A stretch of DNA of 64,000 nt, taken from contig NZ_KE386593.1 in assembly GCF_000427825.1 (NCBI RefSeq), positions 155,246-219,245 on the forward strand, read 5' to 3'. Under the pieces are notes generated by a model. That model ran no database searches, was not told where the DNA came from, and worked only from the letters and a program-made list of their open reading frames with translations. Below are positions 42,639 through 51,870 of the stretch, piece by piece. Numbering within the stretch: the first letter of the stretch is position 1; every line of letters starts with the position of its first letter. A program made the position numbers and the translations under genes. This DNA is from Thermocrispum municipale DSM 44069 (GTDB lineage Bacteria; Actinomycetota; Actinomycetes; Mycobacteriales; Pseudonocardiaceae).

Positions 42639-42790
42639 GTCAGCTCCGCACCGAGTCGCTCAAAGCGCCCAGTCCGCGCAGCGGTCAACTCCGCACCGAG
42701 TCGCTCAAAGCGCCCAGTCCGCGCAGCGATCAACCCCGCACCGAGCCGCTCAGGCGCCGAGTCCGCGCTCCACCGCGGCGATCAACTCCG
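42639..42790 (+). repeat. 45-bp repeats copying the 3' end of the carboxylase gene
   Basis: Three copies start at 42639, 42684 and 42729 (45-bp steps), with TCAACTCCGCACCGAGTCGC followed by TCAAAGCGCCCAGTCCGCGC. The genic original is at 42750-42790: stop (TCA on this strand), GGCGCCGAGTCCGCG, seven extra bases and GGCGATCAACTCCGG. So the units repeat the last codons and stop of the reverse-strand carboxylase gene. Confidence 0.75.
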
Positions 42791-45700
42791 GACGCAACCG
42801 GTCCGCCCGAATGATCCGGTCGACCGACCCCACTTCGACGGCCCGCTCGATGCTGTGGATGGCGTCGAACTCCGCGGCCACCTCGCTCAGCTTCTCCGCC
42901 CGCACCGAGGCCCGCAGATCCGCCAGCTCGCTGGACAGCGCGGCCCGCTCCGCACCGGTCGCCTCCGCCACCCGGGCTTCCAGATCCTTGACCCGGGCAT
43001 CCGCCGCCGTCCGCTTGTTGACCTCGCCCGGGAACACCACGGCCGCCGCGGGCGCACCGCCGATCACCGACGCGAACGATCCTTCGACCGCCAGCACCTG
43101 CATGTTCGGGTTCAGCGCCTTCGAGAACACCACGAACGCGCCGCCGTGGTAACGGGAGATCACGCAGAACACGATCGGCCCGTCGAAGTTGACGATCGCC
43201 CGGCCGATCTCCGCGCCGTACTCCAGCTGCAGCTTGCGCATCGACTCCGGCGACCCGTCGAACCCACTGAGGTTGGCCAGCACCACCAGCGGCCGGTTCC
43301 CGCTCGCCGCGTTGATCGCACGCGCGACCTTCTTCGACGACTGCGGGAACAGCGTGCCCGCGGTGTAGGTGTCCGGGCCGTCGGTCGGCGGGAAACCGCG
43401 GCGCGGCACCGACCGCGACTCGATACCGATCAGGCACACCGGATACCCGCCGAGATGCGTGTCGGTCACGACCGCGGTCTCCGCGTCGGCCATGCCCGCC
43501 CAGCGTTCCAGCAGCGGGTGATCCTGGTCGGCCACCGCGCGCATCAGCGTGCGGATGTCGAACGGCTTCTTCCGGTCGGGGTTCGTCTCCGCCGAGAAGA
43601 TGTCACCGACCGTGCGGAAGTCGCTGTCGGCCACCTCGTGCGGGTACGACGAGATATCCCGGTCCAGCGGGTCCGACGTCTCCGCCCGCCGCGGCCCGCG
43701 CTCACCGGGCACGACGTAGGTGTGGTCGTAGTGCTCCATCAGCACGTCCCGCGCGGCGGGCAGGCTCCGCGCCCAGTACTGCGCCTGACCGTTCGGGCCC
43801 ATCACCCGGTCGTAGCCGCCGATGCCGAAGTTGTCCTCGGCGGAGACACCGCCGGAGAAGTCCAGCGACTGCTTGCCGGTCAGCACCATCGCCGAGTCCG
43901 GCGTCATCACCAGCACGCCCTTGGTGTGCATGAGCATGGTCGCCTCGGCATTCCAGTACGGCTGCGCACCGACGTTGATGCCTGCCACCACGACATTGAT
44001 CTCGCCGCCCGCCTGGGTGAACCGGACGATGCGGTTCAACGCGCGGCCGACCCAGTCGAGATTCTCCGTGCCCGAGTCCATCGAGATCTTCGCGCCCGCC
44101 GACAGCGCGAACCACTCCAGCGGGACCTGCATCTTCTCCGCGAGGTCCAGCGCGGCGATGACCCGCGCACATTCCGGCTCGCTGAGCGCGCCGAGCGCCT
44201 TGGTCGGGTCACCGAGCAGCACGACCCGGGTCACGCCCTCGGGGTAGCGCTCGGTCGGGGTGCTGACCACACCGGCGACGATCGCGGCCTTGTTGCCGCC
44301 CGGCGCCCGGTCCACCGGAACCAGCTCGCCGCGGTCGTCGAGGTCGTACTCGACGAACGAACCGTGCGGGCCCGCCAGCATGCCGGTCAGCTCGTACGGA
44401 TACGTGGTGCCACGTCGACGAGCCCGCAGCACCCGCTGCGCGTAGTCGTCCAGCGGGGTGATCGGCTCGGTCGGGGGGTCGATGATGTCGATGAGCAGAC
44501 CCTCGCCCGGCTTGCTGGAGATCCGCAACGCCGCGTCGGTCAGCTCGCCGGTCTCCGGGTTGCGCTGCTGCCCGACGAACATCACCTCACGGATGCCCGC
44601 GCCCGAGGTCGACGGCGCCGCGCGGTGCACGATGCCGCGCAGCTCGTCGAGGCTCAGATCGCTCGGCGGCCAGCAGTAGATCAGCACGCGGTTGGTGTCC
44701 AGCCTGCTCTTCGCCGACCGCTCGGCCTGGTGGCTGCGGATGGCCGCCAGACACGCGGCCAGCGCGCCCTCGGCCGCCGGAAGCGTGATCAACCGGCCGT
44801 CGCTGTCCCGCAACGGTGTCAGGTCACGCACCTGGGCCATCGCGATCAACCGCTCGTCGGCCGGGTTCTGCTTGGCCACGCAGCGGAACAGGTAGACGTC
44901 CTCGTCCGCGGACGGCAGCCGGGTGAGGTCGAAATTCGCCAGCCGTTGTAGTTGCAGCCGGCGCGCCACCATCGGATGCATCCCGCGGATCAGCGTGTCC
45001 TCGACGAGCTCGCCGCCCTCGCCGGGCTGGAACGTGAACTGGTGGTGGTGCACGTCGCCCGCGCGGCCCGCGACCGACACGGTGATCCGCTCGACCCGGC
45101 GCAACCACTCCACCTGGGACAACTCCGCGCGCAGCGCGGACGCCACATCGTCCTGATCCTCGGGCTGCTCCGGCCACGCCAGGTAGATGTCGACGGCGAG
45201 ATCCTGGTCGGCCTGCGCCGCCACCGCCGCCAGCGCACCAGGCAGTGCAGCATGGTCAGTCGCGGTGGCGACCATCCGCCGGGCCTGGCCGTCCAGCCGA
45301 TACGAGCCGTGCACGACCGGGAACCCGTCGACGACCTCGACGCGCACGTCGTCCAGCTCGACCTCGCGGTAGTAGCGACGGGTCATCACCTCGAGCAGCG
45401 GCCGGACATCACTGCCGGGCCGGGCGATGCGCTGCCCCAGCAGCCGCACCAACGGCTCCGGACACGCCACCATGGCGGCGATCCGCTCGGCCCGGTCCTG
45501 CGCGTCCGGGTTCGCGTCGAGATACCGCAAGTGCGCGCGCACCCCTGCGTAGATCTCCGCCCGCTTGCGGCGCAACAGCGGCTGGGCGAACCACCGGAAC
45601 ACCACGCTCCTGGCCAGGTCCCCGACCACCGGGAAGCGTAGCTGGGTGGCCTCGACCAGGTGCTCGAGCGCTTCGCCCGCGGCGTACTTGAGGTCCTCGC

Positions 45701-48239
45701 CCGGCGGCGGTTCGACCAGCCAGCGTCGCAGGATCCTGGTCACGATCGCCACGTCGGACGCCGCGCGCTGCTGCGCGAGGAAGATGCGGAACACCGCCTC
45801 TTCCAGCGCCTCGGTGCGCTCGAAGCTGTGCACGCCGTAGTGCTCGAGCACCTTGGCCAGCCGGTCGGTGAACCACTCCGGCACCCCGGCCCGCTCGGTG
45901 TCCAAGCTCTGCAGATAGCGGTGGAAGAACTCGCGCGGGCTGTGCACGCGGGTCTCCGGCATGCTCGGATCCCGCACTTCCGGCATGTCGGTCGCGCCCG
46001 GCCGGTTGCGGCTCAGCTCCGACAGATCCGCGAACAGGTTGAGCAGCTCGATCTCCTCGGCCAACAGGTCGGCCGGGCCGAGCTCGGCGCGGTCGCGCGC
46101 GTAGACGTTGAGCAGATTGCCCGCATCCGCCGGGTCGACGTCGAAGCCCAGCAACGTGCTGCGCAGGTCGGTGAGCGCACGCTCGGCCCGCTCCCGCAGC
46201 TGCAGCTCGGGCGCGGGCGGGAACTCCAGCGCTGCCGACGGGCCCGAGTCGGCGTGCGCACCGCCGTCACCGATCGGCTCCAGGCGCAGCAGCGGCGCAC
46301 CGGTCTCCACCTGCGCACCGACCGAGACCAGCGCCTCGGTGACCTTCGCGGCGAACGGCGCCCGCAGCACCGTCTCCATCTTCATCGACTCGAGCACGAT
46401 CACCGGGGCGCCCGCCTCGACCTCGGCGCCCGCCGCCACCGGAGTGGCGACCACCAGCGCGGGCGCCGGGGAACGCACCACGCCGCCCTCGTCGCGGCTG
46501 ATCCGGTGCGTGACTCCGTCGACCTCCACCAAGTGGATCGGCCCGTGCGTGCCGGTCACCACCCGGAAGCTGCGACCATTGACGGTCAGCCTGCCGGTGC
46601 TGTTGTCGTACCGCTCGACGGCGACGTCCACCGACTGCTCACCGCTACCGGACTCCACCACCACGCGATACCGCTGCGCGTTGACCTGGGCGACCCGCAA
46701 CCGGTAGGAGTTGCCGCGCAGTTTCAGGTCGATGGCCTGGCCGACCTCGTGCCGCACCTGCGGACGGCCACCGTGCGCGGTCGACAGCAGCCGCTGCCGC
46801 TCGGTGCGCTCAGCCTCCTCGTACGCCTCGATCGCCGCGGCCGCGAGCGCCACCCCGGCATGCCGGTCGGCCACCAGGCCGCCCTCGGCGCGTACCCGGT
46901 CGATCCAGCCGGTGTCGCAGCTGGCGTGCACGACCGGCTCCTGGTCGAGCAGGTCGAGCAGGAAGCTCTTGTTGGTGACCCCGCCCTCGATGAGCACCGT
47001 GGTCTCCGCGAGCGCCCGGCGCAGCCGGGCCAGCGCGATCTCCCTGGTCGGTCCGTAGCCGATGATCTTGGCGATCATCGAGTCGAAGTCGGCCGGGATG
47101 ACGTCCCCTTCGGAGAACCCGGTGTCGACCCGGATACCCGGGCCGGCAGGCAGGGCCAGGCGAAGCACCCGGCCCGGAGCGGGGGCGAACTCCCGGTCGG
47201 GGTCCTCGGCGTTGAGCCGGGCTTCGACGGCGTGACCGGACTCGTTCGGCGGCTCACCGGTCAGCGGTTCACCCGCTGCGATCCGCAACTGCGCCCGGAC
47301 CAGGTCGAATCCGGTGGTGACCTCGGTGATCGGGTGCTCGACCTGCAACCGGGTGTTGACTTCGAGGAACGCGAACAGTCGCTCGGTGGGCTGGTAGAGG
47401 AACTCGACCGTGGCCGCGCCCCGGTAGCCGACCGCCACCGCCAGCCGCTCGGCGGAAGCCTTCAACTCCGCGATCTGCTCCGGCTCCAACAGCGGGCAGG
47501 CCGACTCCTCGATCACCTTCTGGTTGCGTCGCTGCACCGAGCAGTCCCGCACCCCGACCGCCCACGCCGTGCTGCCGTCCGAGATGACCTGCACCTCGAC
47601 GTGCCGCGCGCCGGTCACCAGACGCTCCAGGAAGACCACGCCCGAACCGAAGGCTCGCTGCGCCTCCGCCGATGTGCGCTCGAACGCGTCAGCGAGCTCG
47701 GCGTCGTCGTGCACCACGCGGATGCCCCGGCCTCCGCCACCCGCGGTCGCCTTCAGCATCAACGGGTAGCCGATGCGACCGGCGGCTTGGGTGGCGGCTT
47801 CGAGGCTGTCCACCGGACCGCCGCTCCACGGGGCGACCGGGACGCCGACGCGCTCGGCGAGCTGTTTGGCGCCGATCTTGTCCCCCAGCGTGCGCATCGC
47901 CTCGGCGCTCGGGCCGATGAACGTCACGCCGAGCTTGTCGCACAGCTCCGCGAACGCCGGGTCCTCGGCCACAAAGCCCCAGCCGACCCACGCGGCGTCC
48001 GCCTGCGTCTCCACCAGCGCGCGTTCCAGCACGGCGAGATCCAGATACGGGCGGTTGGCCGCCGGACCGAGCGCATACGTGTGGTCGGCCTCGCGCACGA
48101 ACGTGGCCGCGCTCTCCGCGTCGGTGTAGAGGGCAATCGTCTCGATGCCCGCCCCGGTCTCCGCGTTCAGTTCGCGGACCGCGTGGATCAGTCGCATCGC
48201 GGCTTCCCCCCGGTTGACGATTGCGACTCGACGGAACAC
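42750..48239 (-). CDS. Single-chain acyl-CoA (acetyl/propionyl-CoA) carboxylase
   Basis: A 1829-residue multidomain biotin enzyme. The biotin carboxylase is at 1-450 with the ATP-grasp loop KATAGGGGRGIRVV, EVNTRLQVEHPITE and VEARLNAEDP. The biotin carrier has ESMKMET, with biotinyl Lys620. A central region (about 650-1230) is followed by fused carboxyltransferase halves to ~1800 (DNFGIGGYDRVMGPNG; GPDTYTAGTLFPQ; SRYHGGAFVVFS). Bacteria usually split these parts; this resembles the actinobacterial single-chain carboxylases and eukaryotic ACC. It makes malonyl- or methylmalonyl-type CoA for lipids and polyketides. GTG start with AGGAGG 9 bases upstream. Confidence 0.95.
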   Translation of the reverse strand: MFRRVAIVNRGEAAMRLIHAVRELNAETGAGIETIALYTDAESAATFVREADHTYALGPAANRPYLDLAVLERALVETQADAAWVGWGFVAEDPAFAELCDKLGVTFIGPSAEAMRTLGDKIGAKQLAERVGVPVAPWSGGPVDSLEAATQAAGRIGYPLMLKATAGGGGRGIRVVHDDAELADAFERTSAEAQRAFGSGVVFLERLVTGARHVEVQVISDGSTAWAVGVRDCSVQRRNQKVIEESACPLLEPEQIAELKASAERLAVAVGYRGAATVEFLYQPTERLFAFLEVNTRLQVEHPITEVTTGFDLVRAQLRIAAGEPLTGEPPNESGHAVEARLNAEDPDREFAPAPGRVLRLALPAGPGIRVDTGFSEGDVIPADFDSMIAKIIGYGPTREIALARLRRALAETTVLIEGGVTNKSFLLDLLDQEPVVHASCDTGWIDRVRAEGGLVADRHAGVALAAAAIEAYEEAERTERQRLLSTAHGGRPQVRHEVGQAIDLKLRGNSYRLRVAQVNAQRYRVVVESGSGEQSVDVAVERYDNSTGRLTVNGRSFRVVTGTHGPIHLVEVDGVTHRISRDEGGVVRSPAPALVVATPVAAGAEVEAGAPVIVLESMKMETVLRAPFAAKVTEALVSVGAQVETGAPLLRLEPIGDGGAHADSGPSAALEFPPAPELQLRERAERALTDLRSTLLGFDVDPADAGNLLNVYARDRAELGPADLLAEEIELLNLFADLSELSRNRPGATDMPEVRDPSMPETRVHSPREFFHRYLQSLDTERAGVPEWFTDRLAKVLEHYGVHSFERTEALEEAVFRIFLAQQRAASDVAIVTRILRRWLVEPPPGEDLKYAAGEALEHLVEATQLRFPVVGDLARSVVFRWFAQPLLRRKRAEIYAGVRAHLRYLDANPDAQDRAERIAAMVACPEPLVRLLGQRIARPGSDVRPLLEVMTRRYYREVELDDVRVEVVDGFPVVHGSYRLDGQARRMVATATDHAALPGALAAVAAQADQDLAVDIYLAWPEQPEDQDDVASALRAELSQVEWLRRVERITVSVAGRAGDVHHHQFTFQPGEGGELVEDTLIRGMHPMVARRLQLQRLANFDLTRLPSADEDVYLFRCVAKQNPADERLIAMAQVRDLTPLRDSDGRLITLPAAEGALAACLAAIRSHQAERSAKSRLDTNRVLIYCWPPSDLSLDELRGIVHRAAPSTSGAGIREVMFVGQQRNPETGELTDAALRISSKPGEGLLIDIIDPPTEPITPLDDYAQRVLRARRRGTTYPYELTGMLAGPHGSFVEYDLDDRGELVPVDRAPGGNKAAIVAGVVSTPTERYPEGVTRVVLLGDPTKALGALSEPECARVIAALDLAEKMQVPLEWFALSAGAKISMDSGTENLDWVGRALNRIVRFTQAGGEINVVVAGINVGAQPYWNAEATMLMHTKGVLVMTPDSAMVLTGKQSLDFSGGVSAEDNFGIGGYDRVMGPNGQAQYWARSLPAARDVLMEHYDHTYVVPGERGPRRAETSDPLDRDISSYPHEVADSDFRTVGDIFSAETNPDRKKPFDIRTLMRAVADQDHPLLERWAGMADAETAVVTDTHLGGYPVCLIGIESRSVPRRGFPPTDGPDTYTAGTLFPQSSKKVARAINAASGNRPLVVLANLSGFDGSPESMRKLQLEYGAEIGRAIVNFDGPIVFCVISRYHGGAFVVFSKALNPNMQVLAVEGSFASVIGGAPAAAVVFPGEVNKRTAADARVKDLEARVAEATGAERAALSSELADLRASVRAEKLSEVAAEFDAIHSIERAVEVGSVDRIIRADRLRPELIAAVERGLGA

Positions 48240-48317
48240 CGGGGCAGCCTCCTGGATGGCACTCGATGCGGACGAATTTGGCGAACGGATACTACGACCG
48301 TTCTACTCCTACCGAAG

Positions 48318-48361
48318 CCAGCAGGCATCGCTGCTGGCCCACCGACTTGCCAGCATGCTGG
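48318..48361. promoter_or_regulatory. Two dyads upstream of the carboxylase gene
   Basis: CCAGCA-N8-TGCTGG (48318-48337) and the palindrome CCAGCATGCTGG (48350-48361) share the half-site CCAGCA and lie 80-120 bp before the carboxylase GTG. The arrangement suggests two sites for one regulator of fatty-acid precursor supply. Confidence 0.5.
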
Positions 48362-48411
48362 TTACCGGCAGGTAGACCTATGGGGAGCATATGCACGCTC
48401 GGTAGCGAGAT

Positions 48412-48430
48412 TTTGGAGGGTTCCTCCAAA
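48412..48430. promoter_or_regulatory. Perfect 8-3-8 inverted repeat
   Basis: TTTGGAGGGTTCCTCCAAA is a perfect dyad with a GTT centre, 17 bases after the methyltransferase stop and 173 bp before the carboxylase start. It could be a terminator of the methyltransferase unit or an operator; there is no T-run after it on the transcribed strand. Confidence 0.55.
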
Positions 48431-48446
48431 CAGCAACCCGACGTTC

Positions 48447-49106
48447 TCAACGCCGAAACTCGGCCTGCCAGCGGCGCGTCGGCGGCGCTTCCTCGCTGGG
48501 CCGATCCTGCACGCGAACCTCGGTGAGCCCGCTTGTGGTGAACGAGTCCAACTCTGCCCTGGTCAGCGGCCACGGCCCGAAGTCGCCGTCGGTGAACGGC
48601 TCCTCTTGTTTGTTGTTGATCACCAGCAGTCGGCCGTCCGGCGCGACGAAGCCACCGATGGCGTCGATGACCTGACGGCGCAACGAGCGCGGCAGCGCCT
48701 GCACCGTGACGATCTCCACAACCAGATCGAATGCCTGCGACCACTCGGCGGGCGGCTCGAGCACGTTCGCCACGGTGTAGTGCACCGGCGAATCCGGGTG
48801 CTGGCGCTTGGCCAGCTCGATGGCCGTCGGCGAGATGTCGAAGGCGGTCGTCTCGTAGCCGAGGCTCGCCACGAACTCGGCGTCGGCGCCGTAGCCGCAG
48901 CCGACCACCACGGCCTTCTTGCCGGTGCCGTCCAATTGCTGCTCGGCGGCCCACTCGCGCAGCCATTCGTGCCGCTCGGCCACCTCGGCCCACGGGACCT
49001 CGCCTTCGCCCCGTGCGACGGCCGCGTAGACCTTTTCGTACAGCTCGACGTAGGACCCCTCGTGCTGTGAGGCGATGTCCGCCATCCACTCCTTGGGGTC
49101 GCTCAT
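48447..49106 (-). CDS. Class I SAM-dependent methyltransferase
   Basis: A 219-residue methyltransferase. The SAM-binding motif I is AVVVGCGYGADAEF (66-79), an acidic residue in TAFDISPTAIELAKRQ binds the ribose, and motif IV is DLVVEIVTVQALP. The substrate is a small molecule of unknown kind (thiopurine/Tehb-like size). The ATG lies in the stop codon of the upstream gene (ATGA), so it is translated with the paralogous pair of unknown proteins. Confidence 0.87.
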   Translation of the reverse strand: MSDPKEWMADIASQHEGSYVELYEKVYAAVARGEGEVPWAEVAERHEWLREWAAEQQLDGTGKKAVVVGCGYGADAEFVASLGYETTAFDISPTAIELAKRQHPDSPVHYTVANVLEPPAEWSQAFDLVVEIVTVQALPRSLRRQVIDAIGGFVAPDGRLLVINNKQEEPFTDGDFGPWPLTRAELDSFTTSGLTEVRVQDRPSEEAPPTRRWQAEFRR

Positions 49107-50617
49107 CGTCCCACTCCTGGTTCCCAGCCGTTGAGCCGCACCTGCTGCGCCGACTGCTCGCGTTTGGCCAGCTCCGCGTGCAGCTCGCGCAGCAGCTCCC
49201 GGTCCCGCTCACTCAACCGCGGGTTGTCCAGGTCCTTCGGCGGAAACGCCACCGCGGGCTCGTTCACCCTGGTCGGAGCGTTCACCCCGTCCGGGGTGAT
49301 CGTGGTCTGTTCGGAGTCCGAGGCCTGCTCCGCCGGCTTGTCCGCGGCGATGGCGGCGCGCAACGCTTCCTGCTCGGCGGCGGACATCTCGGTGGTCTGC
49401 TCGGCCGGGGTCTCCGGGGGCACCGTCTCGTCGGTCGATCCGGACGAGGGTTCCGCGGTCGCGGTCTGGCTCGCCGACTTCTTCGCGGACGCCTCGGCCT
49501 GCGGCCAGAACAGCTCGCCGGGCTCGAGATCGCTGTCGCCGGTGGACTCGACGACGTCGACCTGCGGCATTTGCGTGGTCCACGGGCGGTCGACGTACTG
49601 GCCGGTCGACTCGGACTGTTCCGACGAGCTCGCCGACGACTGCGGCCAACTCGTTTCCTCGGTGGGCTGGGCGGGCGGTTCGGGAGTCTGCGCGGCGGGT
49701 TCCTCACTCGGCTGCTCGGGCTCCGGCGGCGCGGGCCACTCCGCGGTCTCGGTTCGCGCTTCCGGCTCGGGCTCCGCCGGCACGCTCGACTCGTACGACG
49801 GCTCGGTGGCCGCTTCGTACGACGCCGGCTCGGCGGCCGACTCGCGCGACGCCGACTCGAATGACTCACGGGGCGACCGGTAATCGACCCCCTCGCGCTC
49901 CGCGCCGTAGGCCGACTCACCAGCCGGCTCGTAGCTGGGCCGCTCGAAGGAAGGGGTATCCGACTTCTCGTAGGAGGACGTCACCGCGGCCGGGTCCTCG
50001 GCAGTGCTCGATCCACCCGTCACGCGCACCGCCGACCGCAGCGCCAGCCGGTGGTAGGCCGGCCAGTCCGCCCCGGTCTCCAGCACCTCGACGGCCGCGC
50101 GGATCCCTGCCCGCCGCAACGCGGTGTCCATCCGATACGCGGTGGCCAGCGCGCTGCCTTCCGGTCCCACCTCGGCCAGCACCACCCGCTGCGGCATCGG
50201 ACCGGGTGTCGTACCTGCCACGGTGTTCCGCCAGACCGCATGCACGCTGCGCACGTCGGGCAGCCGGTGCACCACGAGATCGAGCGCCTCCGCCACGCCG
50301 TCGCTCGCCGTCTCCGTGCCGCTGAACCGGTGCTCGCCCGCGTCGGTAGCGTCGTCGACCCGCAAGTTCGTGGCGAACCATTCCTCCGCGCCGGAGGCGG
50401 TGAGCACCGCGGCGAGTTCGGCCTGCTCGGCCGACCGGACCGGGATGTCGCCGGCGATCAACGCGCCCCCGACCAGCTCGGCGGCTTCACCCGTGCGCGC
50501 CCGCGCGGCGAGCCGCCGCGCCTGGCTCAACGCCGTGTCGTCGAGTCGGCCGGCGAGCGCGAGCAGTACGCGGTGCAGCCGCAGCGACAGCGCTGCCGGC
50601 TCGTTGCCCTCGACCAT
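49103..50617 (-). CDS. Long acidic protein with conserved N-terminal domain, unknown
   Basis: A 504-residue protein. Residues 1-215 form a folded domain (LRLHRVLLALAGRLDDTAL; RLPDVRSVHAVWRNTV; PQRVVLAEVG; WPAYHRLALRSAVRV). About 220-460 is a disordered Glu/Ser/Pro/Thr-rich linker. The last 40 residues (NPRLSERDRELLRELHAELAKREQ) form a charged helix. The domain is paralogous to the whole of the gene upstream. GGAGGACAGGC precedes the ATG. It is coupled to the methyltransferase by ATGA. No function known. Confidence 0.7.
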   Translation of the reverse strand: MVEGNEPAALSLRLHRVLLALAGRLDDTALSQARRLAARARTGEAAELVGGALIAGDIPVRSAEQAELAAVLTASGAEEWFATNLRVDDATDAGEHRFSGTETASDGVAEALDLVVHRLPDVRSVHAVWRNTVAGTTPGPMPQRVVLAEVGPEGSALATAYRMDTALRRAGIRAAVEVLETGADWPAYHRLALRSAVRVTGGSSTAEDPAAVTSSYEKSDTPSFERPSYEPAGESAYGAEREGVDYRSPRESFESASRESAAEPASYEAATEPSYESSVPAEPEPEARTETAEWPAPPEPEQPSEEPAAQTPEPPAQPTEETSWPQSSASSSEQSESTGQYVDRPWTTQMPQVDVVESTGDSDLEPGELFWPQAEASAKKSASQTATAEPSSGSTDETVPPETPAEQTTEMSAAEQEALRAAIAADKPAEQASDSEQTTITPDGVNAPTRVNEPAVAFPPKDLDNPRLSERDRELLRELHAELAKREQSAQQVRLNGWEPGVGR

Positions 50618-50705
50618 GCCTGTCCTCCCTCCGGCCAACGGGTGGCGCTCCCGTCGTTCCTGCCACCCGCCGACCTCCCCGAAGGCCGTTGCGCTCGGCA
50701 CCGCA

Positions 50706-51335
50706 CTATGCGGCACCGACCGGATGCTTGGTGTCCTCCGCGCCGATGCTCACCCGCTGCGAGCGTGCCAGCGCGGCCCGGTGATAGTCCGGCAGCTCCC
50801 AATCGGGCGGCAGCACTTCGATGCAGGGCACCTCTTCACCGAGGATGCGCACCACCCGCTGCAGCTCGCCGGTCAACCTTGGCCACCCCGCCAGTGCGGT
50901 GACCAGTACTACCCGCTTGGTGTCGTGATCGCCGGGCGTCGTGCGGTACCGCCAGGTCTGACGAACCTCGCCGACCTCCGGCCGCTTCCGCAGCGCCGCA
51001 CCGATCACCGCCGACACCGAGTCCACGGCGTTCCACCGATCAGGTGCAGTTTCTGTGAATGTGTACCGCCCTTCGGGTGTGTCATCCACCCCAAGTGCCG
51101 AACTGACCAGATGCGGATCGGCACCGTGCGGCAGCAGGGCGGTACGCAGCAGCCGGTGATCGTCCGGCTCGAGATCGATGTCATGCCTGAGCAGCGCCTT
51201 CGGCAACGTTCGGGCCAGCACGCCCATGGCACCTTCGGCGAGCCAATCGCGGTAGCGCCACAGCTCCTCGTCCGGCAGCCTGCCGGCCAGGCGCAGCAGG
51301 AGTTCATGGCAGGCGAGCTGGTCTTCGTCCTCCAC
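50706..51335 (-). CDS. Paralogue of the acidic protein's N-terminal domain, unknown
   Basis: A 209-residue protein that aligns along its length with residues 5-215 of the following gene: ELLLRLAGRLPDEELWRYRDWLAEGA, RKRPEVGEVRQTWRYRT, TKRVVLVTALAGW, WELPDYHRAALARSQRVS. It lacks the acidic linker. The GTG at 51335 has TGGAGG 4-5 bases upstream; an in-frame GTG at 51362 is an alternative. Together with the next gene (88 bp away) and the methyltransferase it seems to be one unit. No family recognised. Confidence 0.65.
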   Translation of the reverse strand: MEDEDQLACHELLLRLAGRLPDEELWRYRDWLAEGAMGVLARTLPKALLRHDIDLEPDDHRLLRTALLPHGADPHLVSSALGVDDTPEGRYTFTETAPDRWNAVDSVSAVIGAALRKRPEVGEVRQTWRYRTTPGDHDTKRVVLVTALAGWPRLTGELQRVVRILGEEVPCIEVLPPDWELPDYHRAALARSQRVSIGAEDTKHPVGAA

Positions 51336-51432
51336 TGGCCCTCCAACCGTGTGACGCTTCACCCGTTCGGCAGCATGCCACAGTCCGGTGACGGCGATTA
51401 CATCGGTGGGGGATTCCTGCCGCGAGGCCCGG

Positions 51433-51858
51433 TTACTCCACTACCGGGCGAACCGGAGTACCCAGCTCGACGGTGCGGCTGACGGTGCACCAGCGGTCGT
51501 GCGACTTGGTCACCATGGCGGGCAGCATCTCCCGTGCCGCGTCACCCTCCGGCCCCTCCGGGAAACGCACCCGGAAGACCACCTCGAGGTTCTCCATGCG
51601 GTTGCCGTCGTCGTCCTTGATCTTGTCTCCGCTGGCGACGAGCTCGAACTGCTCGGGCTCGGCCCGACGGGACGTCACGGTGTCGACGTCGATCGCCGTG
51701 CAGCCCGCGATCGCGGTGAGCAGGAGCTCGACGGGCGTGAACGCGTCCGACTCCTTGCCGGTGCCGAACTCCAGCTTGCCGCCCCGGCTGTTGGTCGCGA
51801 CGTACTTGCCAAGCTCGGTTCGGGTGATCGACACCGATCGTTTGCTGCTCGCACTCAT
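51433..51858 (-). CDS. OsmC-family peroxiredoxin-like protein
   Basis: A 141-residue OsmC/Ohr-superfamily protein. The two reactive cysteines are Cys53 in LLTAIAGCTAIDV and Cys124 in DRWCTVSRTV. The family reduces organic hydroperoxides through a Cys-Cys disulfide, using lipoyl or thiol donors. ATG start at 51858. It overlaps nothing and lies 12 bp after the DUF4333 lipoprotein gene stop, so both may be co-transcribed. Confidence 0.88.
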   Translation of the reverse strand: MSASSKRSVSITRTELGKYVATNSRGGKLEFGTGKESDAFTPVELLLTAIAGCTAIDVDTVTSRRAEPEQFELVASGDKIKDDDGNRMENLEVVFRVRFPEGPEGDAAREMLPAMVTKSHDRWCTVSRTVELGTPVRPVVE

Positions 51859-51870
51859 GCCCGCATCATG

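Noticed and set aside
45660..49070. Very long open frame on the forward strand opposite the carboxylase gene
   Set aside because: It is Arg/His/Asp/Gln-rich with no domain and mirrors the high-GC third-position bias of the real gene; no ribosome site.
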